From positions 186,001 to 250,000 of the forward strand of contig NZ_JAJISC010000006.1 in NCBI RefSeq assembly GCF_024790395.1: DNA of 64,000 bases, in the 5' to 3' direction. Under the pieces are notes generated by a model. That model did not search any database. It was not told the DNA's origin and saw nothing but the letters and a program-made list of their open reading frames with translations. The DNA is from Halomonas dongshanensis (lineage in GTDB: Bacteria; Pseudomonadota; Gammaproteobacteria; Pseudomonadales; Halomonadaceae). The position numbers and the translations under genes are program-made. Positions within the stretch are counted from its first letter, which is position 1; the number at the start of each line of letters is the position of its first letter. This document shows, in pieces, positions 45,076 to 53,861 of the stretch.

Positions 45076-46866
45076 ATGACCCCTTCAACTCCTTCGGTGC
45101 CAAGTGACGACGCGCGTATCGCCCCCGGCTGGGTAGCGCTGGGTGCTGCGAGCGTGGCATTTCACCTGGGGCTGATCTTCTACGGCCTAACGCCGGCGCT
45201 GGTCAGCCGCCCCTTGCATATGGCGCTGCTGCTGCCGTGGGTGCTGATCTTCATGGCCAAGACACCCTGGCAGCGCGTTAGCGGCTGGGTGCTTACGGCG
45301 TTGGGAATCGCGGCCTGCGTGTATATCGCCTGGAACGAAGCGGCGCTGGCCGACCAGTACGGCTTCATCGATACCCATCTGCAGATGGCGATTGGTGTTT
45401 TCCTGATGGCGTTAGTGCTGGAAGCGGCGCGGCGTGCCATCGGTTGGCCGCTGCCCTTAGTGGCGCTGCTGGCGCTGCTTTATGGCGCCCTAGGCCAGTA
45501 CGTGCCCGGCACCTTTGGCCATCCGGGCCTACCGATGCAGAGCATGGTCGGCTCCTTGACCATCGCCGAAGGTGGGCTCTGGGGCTCGTTGACCGGAGTG
45601 AGCGTGGGCGTCGTGGCGATTTTCGTCATCTTCGGCGCCGTGCTCAACGCCGGAGAGGCGGGGCGCGGCTTCATGAACCTGGCAAGCGTGGTGGCCGGGC
45701 GCTTTACCGGCGGCGCGGCGAAGGTGTCGGTGATCTCTTCGGCGCTGATGGGGTCGATCTCGGGCTCGGCCTCGGCCAACGTCGCCTCGACTGGGGCAAT
45801 CACCATTCCCTCCATGGTGCGCTTGGGTTACCCACGTTCGCTGGCAGGCGCGGTAGAAGCGGTGGCTTCCTCGGGCGGGCAGATCATGCCGCCGCTGATG
45901 GGGGCGGGTGCTTTCGTCATGGTCGAGCTGACCGGCACGCCCTACACCCAGATCATGGCTGCGGCGCTGCTGCCTGCGTTCCTCTACTTCTTTACCGTCT
46001 GGATCGGTATCAACGCCTACGCCACGCGCCACGACCTCAAGCCGGTGGACGAGAGCGAGCGCCCTACGCGCCGTGAGGTGGCCATTACGTCGCTGTTCTT
46101 CGCCGTGCCCTTCGTGCTTTTACTCGAGCGTATCTTCGTAGGGGGCTATACGCCGCAGTACGCCGCCAGCGTCGCTATCTTCGCCGGGATGGCGCTGCTG
46201 TTCTTCGACGTGACCCTACGCTTCTCGGCGCGCGGCTTTGCCCATCGCCTTGCGGAGGCGGCGGTGACGGCAGGGCGTCAAATCGCGGTGATTGGGGCGA
46301 TCATCATCTGCGCCTCGTTGGTGATCGGCGTGCTGTCGCTCACCGGGCTCGGGGTCAAGATCACCTCGGGGATTCTCTCGCTCTCCAACGACATGCTGTG
46401 GCCTGCGCTGTTACTCACGGCCTTGGCCTGCTTGATTCTGGGGATGGAGGTGCCGACGACGGCGGCTTACGTCATCTGCGTGTCGGTCGCAGGGCCCGCG
46501 CTCACCTCGCTCGGGCTCGAACCGCTGCTCGCTCACCTGTTCGTTTTCTGGTATGCGCTGCTCTCCACCATTACGCCGCCGGTGTGCGGTGGGGTATTCA
46601 TTGCTGCTGGCATGGTGGGGGAGAACTGGCTCAAGGTGGCGTTCAAGGCCATGGCGCTGGGTATCGGGCTCTATCTGATCCCGCTTGCCATGGTGGCCAA
46701 CCCCGATATGATCGCCTTGGCGTTCGACCCAACAGGCGCGCTGTTCGATACCGCCAAGGTGGCGCTGGGGTTAGGATGCATCTCATTCGGCGTCATTGCC
46801 CGCAAGGCGCTGTGGCTGCGCTTGGCGCTGGTGGCTGTGGGCGCGCTGGTGGTCTTTCTCGTCTAG
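45076..46866 (+). CDS. TRAP transporter fused permease (4TM plus 12TM)
   Basis: A 596 aa membrane protein from ATG 45076 (AGGTGA eight bases upstream; GTG 45046 also possible). The N-terminal third is the small-subunit-like part, followed by the large DctM-type domain: GSISGSASANVASTGAITIP, SSGGQIMPPLMGAGAFVM, LSTITPPVCGGVFIAAG. This fused form is usual for TAXI transporters, driven by Na+ or H+ gradients, fitting the neighbouring nhaD. Four bases overlap the convergent downstream gene (CTAG). Confidence 0.88.
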   Translation: MTPSTPSVPSDDARIAPGWVALGAASVAFHLGLIFYGLTPALVSRPLHMALLLPWVLIFMAKTPWQRVSGWVLTALGIAACVYIAWNEAALADQYGFIDTHLQMAIGVFLMALVLEAARRAIGWPLPLVALLALLYGALGQYVPGTFGHPGLPMQSMVGSLTIAEGGLWGSLTGVSVGVVAIFVIFGAVLNAGEAGRGFMNLASVVAGRFTGGAAKVSVISSALMGSISGSASANVASTGAITIPSMVRLGYPRSLAGAVEAVASSGGQIMPPLMGAGAFVMVELTGTPYTQIMAAALLPAFLYFFTVWIGINAYATRHDLKPVDESERPTRREVAITSLFFAVPFVLLLERIFVGGYTPQYAASVAIFAGMALLFFDVTLRFSARGFAHRLAEAAVTAGRQIAVIGAIIICASLVIGVLSLTGLGVKITSGILSLSNDMLWPALLLTALACLILGMEVPTTAAYVICVSVAGPALTSLGLEPLLAHLFVFWYALLSTITPPVCGGVFIAAGMVGENWLKVAFKAMALGIGLYLIPLAMVANPDMIALAFDPTGALFDTAKVALGLGCISFGVIARKALWLRLALVAVGALVVFLV

Positions 46867-47414
46867 GGCAACACTAGGGAAGAGGAGGCGGAAAGCGGCG
46901 TGGTGGCGTAGACCACCCAGGTATCCAGCGCCGGGCCGAGCGCGCGTACCAGACGCAAGGTGTCGGGCGCCTGAGCCAGCGCTTCCTCGGCGCAGATGCC
47001 TACCTGGTAGCGCCCATCGATCAGCCCTTCGGCCACGGCCACGGTAGTGGGGGCCTCGATGATCTGCGCGTAGGCGCCCAGGTCGGTGTAGTGGCGGGTC
47101 GCGGGCTGAAGCGCTACGCGCGCGGGGCTTATCGGTGCGTCGCGCCGGGCCAGAAGCGCGAGCGGCTTGCTGCCCGCGATCACCGCATCGACGGGAAAGA
47201 CGCGGTGCATATAGCGGCCCACGCAGTCGGCATGGCTGAAGTGCGCCGTGCACTGCAGTACATGGGTGAGCCGCCCTTCGAGCAGCGCCTCGAAGGCAGC
47301 CTCGAAGGCATCGAAAAATACGCATTCGCCACCTTCAACGGCGTGGCGCGCAAGATAGCGCTTGGCGACGAGGGCGTGGTTGCTGCCTGCAGGGCCTAAA
47401 GTACCCAGGATCAT
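46863..47414 (-). CDS. Prephenate dehydratase-like (BacA-like) protein
   Basis: A 183 aa protein with MILGTLGPAGSNHALVAKRYL, the opening of the prephenate-dehydratase fold. It lacks an ACT domain and is close in size to BacA, the bacilysin prephenate decarboxylase. The residues TTVAVAEGLIDGRYQVGIC resemble the second lobe. It may bind a periplasm-independent aromatic ligand or act as a decarboxylase; no other bacilysin genes are present. It overlaps the TRAP permease stop by four bases in opposite orientation. Confidence 0.62.
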   Translation of the reverse strand: MILGTLGPAGSNHALVAKRYLARHAVEGGECVFFDAFEAAFEALLEGRLTHVLQCTAHFSHADCVGRYMHRVFPVDAVIAGSKPLALLARRDAPISPARVALQPATRHYTDLGAYAQIIEAPTTVAVAEGLIDGRYQVGICAEEALAQAPDTLRLVRALGPALDTWVVYATTPLSASSSLVLP

Positions 47415-47423
47415 AGAAAAAAC

Positions 47424-48383
47424 TCAGCCAATCAGAGTGAAGCTTGCAATGATGTAAGCAGCGTAGCCTATCAGCAGTAAGAGCCCTTCCCCGCGCGACA
47501 GGCGAAGCCCCGTATAGAGAAAGGCGATGAGCACGGCGGAGGCTGCGAGCATCACCCACTGGTCGAAGTGCGCCATGCGTTCGACTAGCGGAAGCGGCTG
47601 CAAAAACGCCGAGATACCGAGAATGCCGAGCAGGTTGAAGATATTGCTGCCTAGAATGTTGCCCACGGCGACGTCGGCGTGACGCCGCAGCGCGGCAATG
47701 ACCGAAACCGCAAGTTCGGGCAGCGAGGTGCCCACGGCCACGATGGTAAGGCCAATCACCGCCTCCGAAATGCCCATGGCCTGAGCGATACCGATGGCGC
47801 CATAGAGCAGTAGCTGCGACCCGCCGATGAGCAGTACCAAACCGCCGACGAGTGCCGCGACGATGAACAGGGCCGAGGAGGGCAGGTGCTGAACCTCATC
47901 GGCCTCGGCAGCGTGTAGCTCTGCGGCGGGGGCTACGTGGCGACTTTCACTCCAGTAAGCCCAGCCAAGATAGCCCGCCAGGGCGACGAGAAAGATGAGT
48001 GCATCGACGCGCCCCAGCGCGCCATCCCAGGCTAAGAGCAAGAACAGCCCCGTGGCCAGCATCATCACCAAACCATCACGCCTGAGTGCTTGCGGCTGTA
48101 CGGTCAGCGGGCAGATCAGCGCGCAGAGCCCCAAAATCAGCAGAATGTTGCCGATGTTGCTGCCCACCACGTTACCAATGGCGATATCGGGCTGCTGGTT
48201 CATCGCCGCGTGAATCGAGACCACCAGCTCAGGCGATGAGGTGCCGAAACCGACGATCACCAGCCCCGTGAACAGTGGCGATACACCCATCCGCTTGGCG
48301 CCTGCCACCGCGCCGCGAATGAGTCCCTCGCCCCCCAAGGTCAACAGCACGATACCGGCCAATAGACTCAATCCGTAGAGCAT
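47424..48383 (-). CDS. Ca2+/cation (YrbG/CaxA-type) antiporter
   Basis: A 319 aa protein with two inverted repeats of five helices, each with a NCX motif: GFGTSSPELVVSIHAAMN and GTSLPELAVSVIAAL, followed by GNVVGSNIGNIL and GNILGSNIFNLL. It exchanges Ca2+ for Na+ or H+. It lies nine bases from the BacA-like gene and 30 from the CNNM gene, possibly one operon. Confidence 0.9.
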   Translation of the reverse strand: MLYGLSLLAGIVLLTLGGEGLIRGAVAGAKRMGVSPLFTGLVIVGFGTSSPELVVSIHAAMNQQPDIAIGNVVGSNIGNILLILGLCALICPLTVQPQALRRDGLVMMLATGLFLLLAWDGALGRVDALIFLVALAGYLGWAYWSESRHVAPAAELHAAEADEVQHLPSSALFIVAALVGGLVLLIGGSQLLLYGAIGIAQAMGISEAVIGLTIVAVGTSLPELAVSVIAALRRHADVAVGNILGSNIFNLLGILGISAFLQPLPLVERMAHFDQWVMLAASAVLIAFLYTGLRLSRGEGLLLLIGYAAYIIASFTLIG

Positions 48384-48413
48384 GGGGCTACCTCTTCGCG
48401 TGGTGAGCGGCGA

Positions 48414-49436
48414 TTACACTGCGCCGTCGCGCTTCAAGCGCTTGAGCCAACGCTGGCGGGCGTCGTGGCGTAAGTTTTGAACGCTGTCGGTTTCATCGAC
48501 GATATCCTGACCAAGGATGGTTTCGAGAATATCCTCGAGGGTAATCAATCCAAGCCAGGTGCCGTGGCTGTCGTAGACCACGCGCATGTGATGACGGCTC
48601 GCCAACATGTCGGTGAAGACTTCCTCGACCGTGGCGCTGTCGTTGACCGCGCGAATGGGGTGCATCAGCTCACGCATGGTGCGCTCATCGTCGGCGTGGT
48701 AGGTATCGGCTTTGTGAACGTAGCCAAACGCTTGCTCGGCGCCATCCATGACCGGAAAGCGTGTAAAAGCGTGCTTACCGTAGCGCGCATCGAATTCGGC
48801 CACCGTCATGTGCGGCGTCACCGTTTCGCACACGGTACGCGGCGTCATGGCGTTGGTCACGGGAATCTCGTGCAGGTTGAGGATGTTGATGATGGTGCGT
48901 GTCTCGTCGCTATCCATGACCTGCTCTTCCAGCCCCACCTTGGCAAGCACCTTGATTTCGCTGCGCAGATCGACATCGTGCTCGGCCCTGCCCATGCGTC
49001 GGGTGATCATTTCCGACAGCCAGATAAAGGGCAGCAGCAGAGTGATCATGACTTTAAGCGTACTCGGTAGCCAAGGGGCCAGGCGGCGCCAGTGCGTTGC
49101 GCCCAGTGTCTTGGGAATGATTTCCGAGAGCACCAGAATCAACACCGTCATGATCGCCGAGGCGGCCGCGATGTAGGCATCGCCGAACACCGTGGCCACC
49201 TGAGCGCCCACGCCCGTAGCACCGGCAGTATGGGCAATGGTGTTGAGCGTCAAAATGGCCGCGAGCGGGCGGTCGATATTGCCCTTCAGCGCACTCAGGG
49301 CGGCGTGGGTCTTGGGTCGCTCGTCTTTGAGCTGAGCAATATAGCTAGGCGTGATCGAGAGTAGGGCAGCTTCGAGGACGGAGCAGAGAAAGGAGATGGC
49401 GATGGCGATAACGACGGTCGTCGCAAGCAGGAACAT
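48414..49436 (-). CDS. CNNM/CorC-type membrane protein with CBS pair
   Basis: A 340 aa protein from ATG 49436 (residue MFLLATTVV); the open frame continues 19 codons upstream but without a family-like start. Four DUF21 helices (about 3-130), then two CBS domains (TNAMTPRTVCETV, and MLASRHHMRVVYDSHGTWLG with LEDILETILG). No CorC_HlyC C-terminal domain. Members affect Mg2+ or other cation export. Same strand and close to the Ca2+ antiporter. Confidence 0.85.
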   Translation of the reverse strand: MFLLATTVVIAIAISFLCSVLEAALLSITPSYIAQLKDERPKTHAALSALKGNIDRPLAAILTLNTIAHTAGATGVGAQVATVFGDAYIAAASAIMTVLILVLSEIIPKTLGATHWRRLAPWLPSTLKVMITLLLPFIWLSEMITRRMGRAEHDVDLRSEIKVLAKVGLEEQVMDSDETRTIINILNLHEIPVTNAMTPRTVCETVTPHMTVAEFDARYGKHAFTRFPVMDGAEQAFGYVHKADTYHADDERTMRELMHPIRAVNDSATVEEVFTDMLASRHHMRVVYDSHGTWLGLITLEDILETILGQDIVDETDSVQNLRHDARQRWLKRLKRDGAV

Positions 49437-49548
49437 GGTAGCTCGTAGTGAGGGGTTCAAGGCTATATATAGCCCACGGCTAGACCCTGTCAATAGCGCT
49501 TAGGCCGCGCTTTAAACGCAAGCTGAGAACTAAATGCATTTACTTAGT

Positions 49549-49571
49549 GATACGTTATATTGTAACTTTGT
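49549..49571. promoter_or_regulatory. Zur-box-like palindrome upstream of zinT
   Basis: GTTATA-T-TGTAAC with flanking GATAC and TTTGT matches the gammaproteobacterial Zur consensus (GTTATA-N-TATAAC core) with one core mismatch. It lies 57 bases before the zinT ATG, as expected for zinc-starvation repression by Zur. Confidence 0.7.
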
Positions 49572-49627
49572 TTGGAGTCGCAATTCGTTGCGAAAGACAC
49601 TTCGCCATCGACAAAAGGAAGCACGTC

Positions 49628-50335
49628 ATGTCATCACTGACACGCAAAGGTGCCAGCGCATTAGCAGTAAGCGCGCTGATGTTCTCAGGGATTCAAGTGG
49701 CTGCGGCACACGATCATAGCCACGACCATGATCACAGTCATGAACATAGTCACGACCATGGCCATGACCACGAGCATTCGCACAGCCACGAGCACAATAG
49801 CGATATCCACAAGGGTATCTTCGAAGACGAGCAGGTTCAGGAACGCGAGCTCTCCGATTGGGAAGGCGACTGGCAGTCCGTCTACCCCTACCTGCAGGAC
49901 GGCACGTTGGATGAAGTGTTCGAGCACAAGGCCGACACTACCGGCAAGATGAGTGCCGACGAGTACAAAGAGTACTACACCACAGGCTACGAAACCGACG
50001 TCGAGCGTATCGTCATTGACGGCGACACCGTCACTTTCTTTGAGGATGGCCAAGCGCGCAGCGCCGACTACCACTCCGACGGTTACGAAATCCTGACCTA
50101 CGAAGCAGGCAACCGCGGCGTGCGCTTCATCTTCGAAACCGAAGACACCGACGAAGGCATGCCACGCTACATCCAGTTCAGTGATCACGACATCTATCCA
50201 ACCGACGCCCACCACTTCCACCTCTACTGGGGCGACGACCGCGAAGCGCTGCTGGAAGAAGTCACCCACTGGCCGACCTACTACCCGTCCGAGCTCGACG
50301 CCGACGGCATCGTCAGTGAAATGAAGGCGCACTGA
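49628..50335 (+). CDS. zinT: ZinT-family periplasmic zinc-binding protein
   Basis: A 235 aa protein from ATG 49628 (AGGAAG upstream). Signal peptide to AAAHD, then a His/Asp-rich metal-binding stretch (about residues 28-57, many HDHSHEH units), then the ZinT/YodA lipocalin-like domain (LSDWEGDWQSVYPYLQDG, IQFSDHDIYPTDAHHFHLYWG). It binds zinc and helps ZnuABC uptake under starvation. The long His-rich N-terminus is an extension compared with E. coli ZinT, but common in halophiles. Regulated probably by the Zur box upstream. Confidence 0.92.
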   Translation: MSSLTRKGASALAVSALMFSGIQVAAAHDHSHDHDHSHEHSHDHGHDHEHSHSHEHNSDIHKGIFEDEQVQERELSDWEGDWQSVYPYLQDGTLDEVFEHKADTTGKMSADEYKEYYTTGYETDVERIVIDGDTVTFFEDGQARSADYHSDGYEILTYEAGNRGVRFIFETEDTDEGMPRYIQFSDHDIYPTDAHHFHLYWGDDREALLEEVTHWPTYYPSELDADGIVSEMKAH

Positions 50336-50349
50336 TAAAGCGCTAGCAC

Positions 50350-50377
50350 CTCGTCCTCACCGCCCGGTGGGGACGAG
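50350..50377 (+). terminator. Strong hairpin after zinT
   Basis: CTCGTCCTCACC pairs with GGTGGGGACGAG (12 pairs, one G-T) around GCCC, 14 bases after the zinT stop. No T run follows, so it could act as a Rho-dependent or structural 3' end. Confidence 0.6.
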
Positions 50378-50529
50378 AAATGGCATTCGTCCCATCCTCT
50401 GCCTGGTGTCACGCTCGTCTAGCTGCTTTGCCAATCGCTTGGTTCTCCTTCCTTCGATAATGAGAGCTCGATACCCTAACTACTTGCCCGCCTCCTGTGT
50501 TTTCTGCGCGAGTACTTACGCAATTGCTT

Positions 50530-50661
50530 TCATGTGTACCATTCGAGATCATTGAGCCATCCTGACGTCGCAAGATGTTGCTCATGATCTATGCGGCCAA
50601 TCAAGTGCCGCCGCTTGTGATCAAAATAGACGAGTTCTGCTGGCGTGCGGTGCTCGCACGT
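50530..50661 (-). pseudogene. 43-codon fragment of an unrecognised gene
   Basis: The minus-strand frame reads CEHRTPAELVYFDHKRRHLI, then GRIDHEQHLATSGWLNDLEW and stop. It is protein-like and continuous, yet is bounded by a stop upstream and has no start codon. Probably the end of a gene mostly lost. Confidence 0.35.
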
Positions 50662-50725
50662 TCACTACAAAGACGCAGAAGGTTATGCAGACAATGGCAG
50701 CGAAAGTGACGGAACGGAAGCGGGC

Positions 50726-52279
50726 ATGATCCCTAAGCTACCTATCAATATCGATGATTTGCTCCATCATCGCGCTGTAGAAAGTGAGCGAATTGAGTAC
50801 AAAGGGGGCTGGAATCCTGAGTCCATCCTGCATACCTTGTGTGCCTTCGCTAACGACTTCCACAACCTGGGCGGTGGTTATGTGCTGGTCGGGGTTGCCG
50901 AAGAGCAAGGGCTACCGCAACTGCCACCTGCTGGCTTGCAGCCTGAACAAATCGATGCCATTCAAAAAGAGCTGCTGAATCTCGGACATTCGGCCATGGC
51001 GCCGCCTTACCATCCGCTTACCGCTACCTACGATGTTCAGGGTAGAACCATCTTAGTGCTATGGGCGCCCGGTGGAGAAACGCGCCCTTATAAAGCCAAA
51101 TCCAGTTTAAGCAAGAAGGGCGAGTGGGCCTATTACTTGCGTAAACACACCAGTACCGTTAAAGCCACAGGACAGGATGAGCGAGAGCTACTTAGTTTAG
51201 CGGCTACGGTGCCCTTTGATGATCGCTATTGCCCAACGGCTACGCTAGACGATCTCTCTGCTTATTTACTGCGTGATTTTTTACATGAGATCGGCAGCGA
51301 ACTATTGGCTGATGCCCACAGGCTAGATATAGAGACGCTAGGTCGCCGCATGAACGTGGTGGGTGGCCCAAGTGAGATGGCCTTTCCCAAAAATGTCGGC
51401 CTGCTTTTTTTCAATCAACACCCCGAGCGCTTCTTTCCAGCCACGCAGATTGACGTAGTGTATTTTCCAGACGGTGCTGGTGGTGACCACTTCGAGGAAA
51501 AGGTCTTCAAGGGGCCACTTGGCCGCATTACGCGCGACGCTTTGGAGTACATTGGTCGTCACTACCTAAAGGAAGGCGTTACTAAGCATGCTGATAGAGC
51601 CCAGGCCGAGCGTTTCTGGAATTTTCCATTGGCAGCCGTCGAAGAGGCCGTGGTGAATGCGGTCTACCATCGCTCTTATGAAATTCGCGAGCCCATCGAG
51701 ATACGTATTGATGGGCAAGAGTTGGTAGTGCTGAGCTTCCCGGGACCCGATCGCTCCATTCGTTTGCAAGACCTACAGGCAGGCAAAGCCGTTAGTCGGC
51801 GTTACCGCAATCGGCGCATTGGCGAGTTTTTAAAAGAGCTGGAGTTGACCGAAGGCCGCTCAACGGGGGTGCCTAAGATTCTCCGTGTGATGAACGCCAA
51901 CGGTTCCCCCGCGCCCGTATTCGAAACGGATGAGGAGCGCAGTTACTTTTTAATTCGTTTGCCTGCTCACCCTGGGTTTCGACGTGGTCCCGAGGGAGTT
52001 GGTGAGACTACCCCCGAAGTCGCCCCCGAAGTCGCCCCCGAAGTCGCCCCCGAACTATTACGCCTGCTGGGCGTGTTGGAGGGAGAGATGACGAGAGTGA
52101 GTTTAATGGCGGCCTTAGGGCTGCAAGATGAAAAGCATTTTAGAGAGCACTATCTACAAAACGCCATTCAGCAGGGATTAATCGAGATGACGATCCCTGA
52201 CAGGCCCCGCAGTCGTCTGCAAAAGTACCGATTAACCGTTGTAGGCCAACGAGCACTGGCCGCCAAAGATACCTATTAA
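50726..52279 (+). CDS. Schlafen AlbA_2-domain ATP-binding protein
   Basis: A 517 aa protein from ATG 50726 (GGAAG upstream). N-terminal AlbA_2 (Schlafen-type) domain: ESERIEYKGGWNPESILHTL, AFANDFHNLGGGYVLVGV, then a GHKL-like/ATP-binding part VEEAVVNAVYHRSYEIREPI and a Schlafen-fold TGVPKILRVMNANGSP. A linker of repeated PEVA units encoded by 12-base repeats joins a winged-helix end (ELLRLLGVLEGEMTRVSLMA). Such proteins are annotated as transcriptional regulators or defence-related RNA-processing proteins. It lies alone after zinT and is flanked by a broken gene fragment, so it is probably an accessory gene. Confidence 0.8.
   Translation: MIPKLPINIDDLLHHRAVESERIEYKGGWNPESILHTLCAFANDFHNLGGGYVLVGVAEEQGLPQLPPAGLQPEQIDAIQKELLNLGHSAMAPPYHPLTATYDVQGRTILVLWAPGGETRPYKAKSSLSKKGEWAYYLRKHTSTVKATGQDERELLSLAATVPFDDRYCPTATLDDLSAYLLRDFLHEIGSELLADAHRLDIETLGRRMNVVGGPSEMAFPKNVGLLFFNQHPERFFPATQIDVVYFPDGAGGDHFEEKVFKGPLGRITRDALEYIGRHYLKEGVTKHADRAQAERFWNFPLAAVEEAVVNAVYHRSYEIREPIEIRIDGQELVVLSFPGPDRSIRLQDLQAGKAVSRRYRNRRIGEFLKELELTEGRSTGVPKILRVMNANGSPAPVFETDEERSYFLIRLPAHPGFRRGPEGVGETTPEVAPEVAPEVAPELLRLLGVLEGEMTRVSLMAALGLQDEKHFREHYLQNAIQQGLIEMTIPDRPRSRLQKYRLTVVGQRALAAKDTY
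52011..52055 (+). repeat. Tandem 12-base repeat encoding PEVA units
   Basis: CCCCCGAAGTCG is repeated exactly three times and ends with a partial fourth copy, inside the AlbA_2 gene. The unit is in frame, so copy-number change would alter the length of the linker (Pro-Glu-Val-Ala) without a frameshift. Confidence 0.85.
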
Positions 52280-52346
52280 GTAACACGGCTTCGATGACCT
52301 CTAGCGCCTGAAGTCTTTGCGCCATATTGAGTGGCGATGGTATGGG

Positions 52347-53093
52347 CTACGAGGCCAACAACGTAACCCCCTGTATAAAATAAAATACCCCAATAGCGGT
52401 GACGATCCAGCGTGTCCAGGTGCGGAAGTTGGCGTCGGTGAGGCGGTGGAGGATGCGGTTGCCGGTTTGGGTGCCTAGCATGGCAAACGGGGCGGCGAGC
52501 GCGACGATGCCCCACTCACCGGCGCTGAGCGCCAGCGCCGAACCAAGGTAGAAGAGAATCTTGATGCTGTGGGCGACGACCTGAATCATCGCTTTGGTGG
52601 CCACCACCTCGCGGCGATCCATCTGCGAGCGCACGAAGAAGATATCGATCAGTGGCCCGGAAACGCCCGCTGCAATCGTCAGACCACCAGACAGCAGGCC
52701 GCAGCCGATGGCGTGGCTAGCGCGACTGGCATCGAAGTGAAACCAGCGCTTGGGCATCCACACCAAAATCGGCATCAAACCGATCAGCAGCGAGACGCTG
52801 GCCGCATTGGGCGCGTAGTCGAAAATCAAGAGCAGGCCTGCGGCGCCGAGTACCCCCAGCGTCATCAGCGCGACGGTGGGCCAGCGAATGAAGCGGCGGG
52901 ATAGCCAGGCGCGCGAGGCATTGGCGGTGAGCTGAATCACGCCGTGCACCGCCATCGCCGTGGCGGCGGGGAAGATCAAAAGCAAGAACCACAGCAGCAC
53001 CAGCCCGCCCGCCATACCGAAAACACCCGACAGCAGAGAGGTCGAAAAGACGACGGCAACGAAAATGGCCGCTATAGAAAAGGTCATAGGCAC
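52347..53093 (-). CDS. TauE/SafE-family sulfite/sulfonate exporter-like permease
   Basis: A 248 aa protein with about eight hydrophobic segments: FGMAGGLVLLWFLLLIFPAA, GLLSGGLTIAAGVSGPLID, GNRILHRLTDANFRTW. These fit the TauE/SafE (DUF81) family, which exports sulfur-containing or organic anions; the substrate is unknown. Coordinates converge on the AlbA_2 gene. The upstream SLT gene is on the same strand, 22 bases away. Confidence 0.82.
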   Translation of the reverse strand: MPMTFSIAAIFVAVVFSTSLLSGVFGMAGGLVLLWFLLLIFPAATAMAVHGVIQLTANASRAWLSRRFIRWPTVALMTLGVLGAAGLLLIFDYAPNAASVSLLIGLMPILVWMPKRWFHFDASRASHAIGCGLLSGGLTIAAGVSGPLIDIFFVRSQMDRREVVATKAMIQVVAHSIKILFYLGSALALSAGEWGIVALAAPFAMLGTQTGNRILHRLTDANFRTWTRWIVTAIGVFYFIQGVTLLAS

Positions 53094-53114
53094 GTTCCTG
53101 CGCAGTGATAACGA

Positions 53115-53831
53115 TCAGGCACGACAGAACGGCCAGATTTGATAGAAATGCCGACACTGAAACTCGGCCTCACAGCTATTGAGCTGCGCCTGATAGCGCC
53201 CCGCGCGGCTGGCCACCTGGGCCGCCGAGCGCATCACCGCGGGCTTGCCTCGGTAGGTGCCGCGCTGATAGCCGCCCGCGCCTTCGTGGTAGGCCAAATA
53301 GAGGTGTTCGGGGTTGGTAAGTGGAATACCCGTCTGGGCGTGGGTGCGAGCGTTGTACCAACCGATGAAATCGGTGGCGTGCTTCATATGGGTACGCCGA
53401 GCGAACAGGCTGCCCGCTTGGGCGCGGTACTCGTCCCACACTGGATCCTGGGCTTGGGCATAGCCCTTGGCCGACGAAGGGCGGGGGCCGGGGATGAAGC
53501 CAAGGTAGTACTTTCTATCCGGGCGGATGTGACTTCGAAACGAGGACTCCTGCTGGATGAAGGACATTTGAGTGGCGATGGGCGTGCCCCAGCGCGCCTG
53601 TGAATCGCGCGCGTAGTCATACCAGCTAGGCTGCTCGCGGAAAATCTCGCATATATTGCTCTGATCCGACGGCGGCGTTGGCGCGAAGGTGGCGCAGCCG
53701 CTCAAGAGGACGGCAAACAGCAGGGCGGCTGTGCGCAGCGAAACGTGCCGAAAACGCCGATAAAACCGCCCGCGAGAGAGTGTGTTAAAAAAGAACTTAT
53801 CACAGTAGAACTTATCAACAGGGCAGTGCAT
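53115..53831 (-). CDS. Transglycosylase SLT-domain lipoprotein
   Basis: A 238 aa protein from ATG 53831 (AAGGA seven bases upstream; ATG 53858 would add nine residues). A long basic n-region precedes the lipoprotein signal LLFAVLLSGC (Cys46). The mature domain has SLT-like FIQQESSFRSHIRPDRKYYL (catalytic Glu candidate), SSAKGYAQAQDPVWDEY and YLAYHEGAGGYQRGTY, as in lytic transglycosylases of the MltF/YfhD group. It probably cleaves peptidoglycan at the outer membrane. It ends 22 bases from the TauE gene. Confidence 0.75.
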   Translation of the reverse strand: MHCPVDKFYCDKFFFNTLSRGRFYRRFRHVSLRTAALLFAVLLSGCATFAPTPPSDQSNICEIFREQPSWYDYARDSQARWGTPIATQMSFIQQESSFRSHIRPDRKYYLGFIPGPRPSSAKGYAQAQDPVWDEYRAQAGSLFARRTHMKHATDFIGWYNARTHAQTGIPLTNPEHLYLAYHEGAGGYQRGTYRGKPAVMRSAAQVASRAGRYQAQLNSCEAEFQCRHFYQIWPFCRA

Positions 53832-53861
53832 GCCAGTGTCCTTGTGGGTAAACGTCAATGC

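Larger units (their letters stand above)
50336..50725. other. 390-base gap before the AlbA_2 gene
   Basis: Besides the hairpin at 50350 and the reading-frame fragment at 50530, no gene is seen. The sequence is of mixed composition with scattered A/T. It looks like degraded coding DNA, i.e. an accessory insertion point after zinT. Confidence 0.5.

Noticed and set aside
45444-46076. 210-codon plus frame inside the TRAP permease
   Set aside because: Arg/Gly-rich shadow of the permease, which has full TRAP motifs.
52011-52055. Short repeats considered as CRISPR
   Set aside because: Units are 12 bases, contiguous, in frame and inside a gene; no spacers. No CRISPR array was seen in the window.
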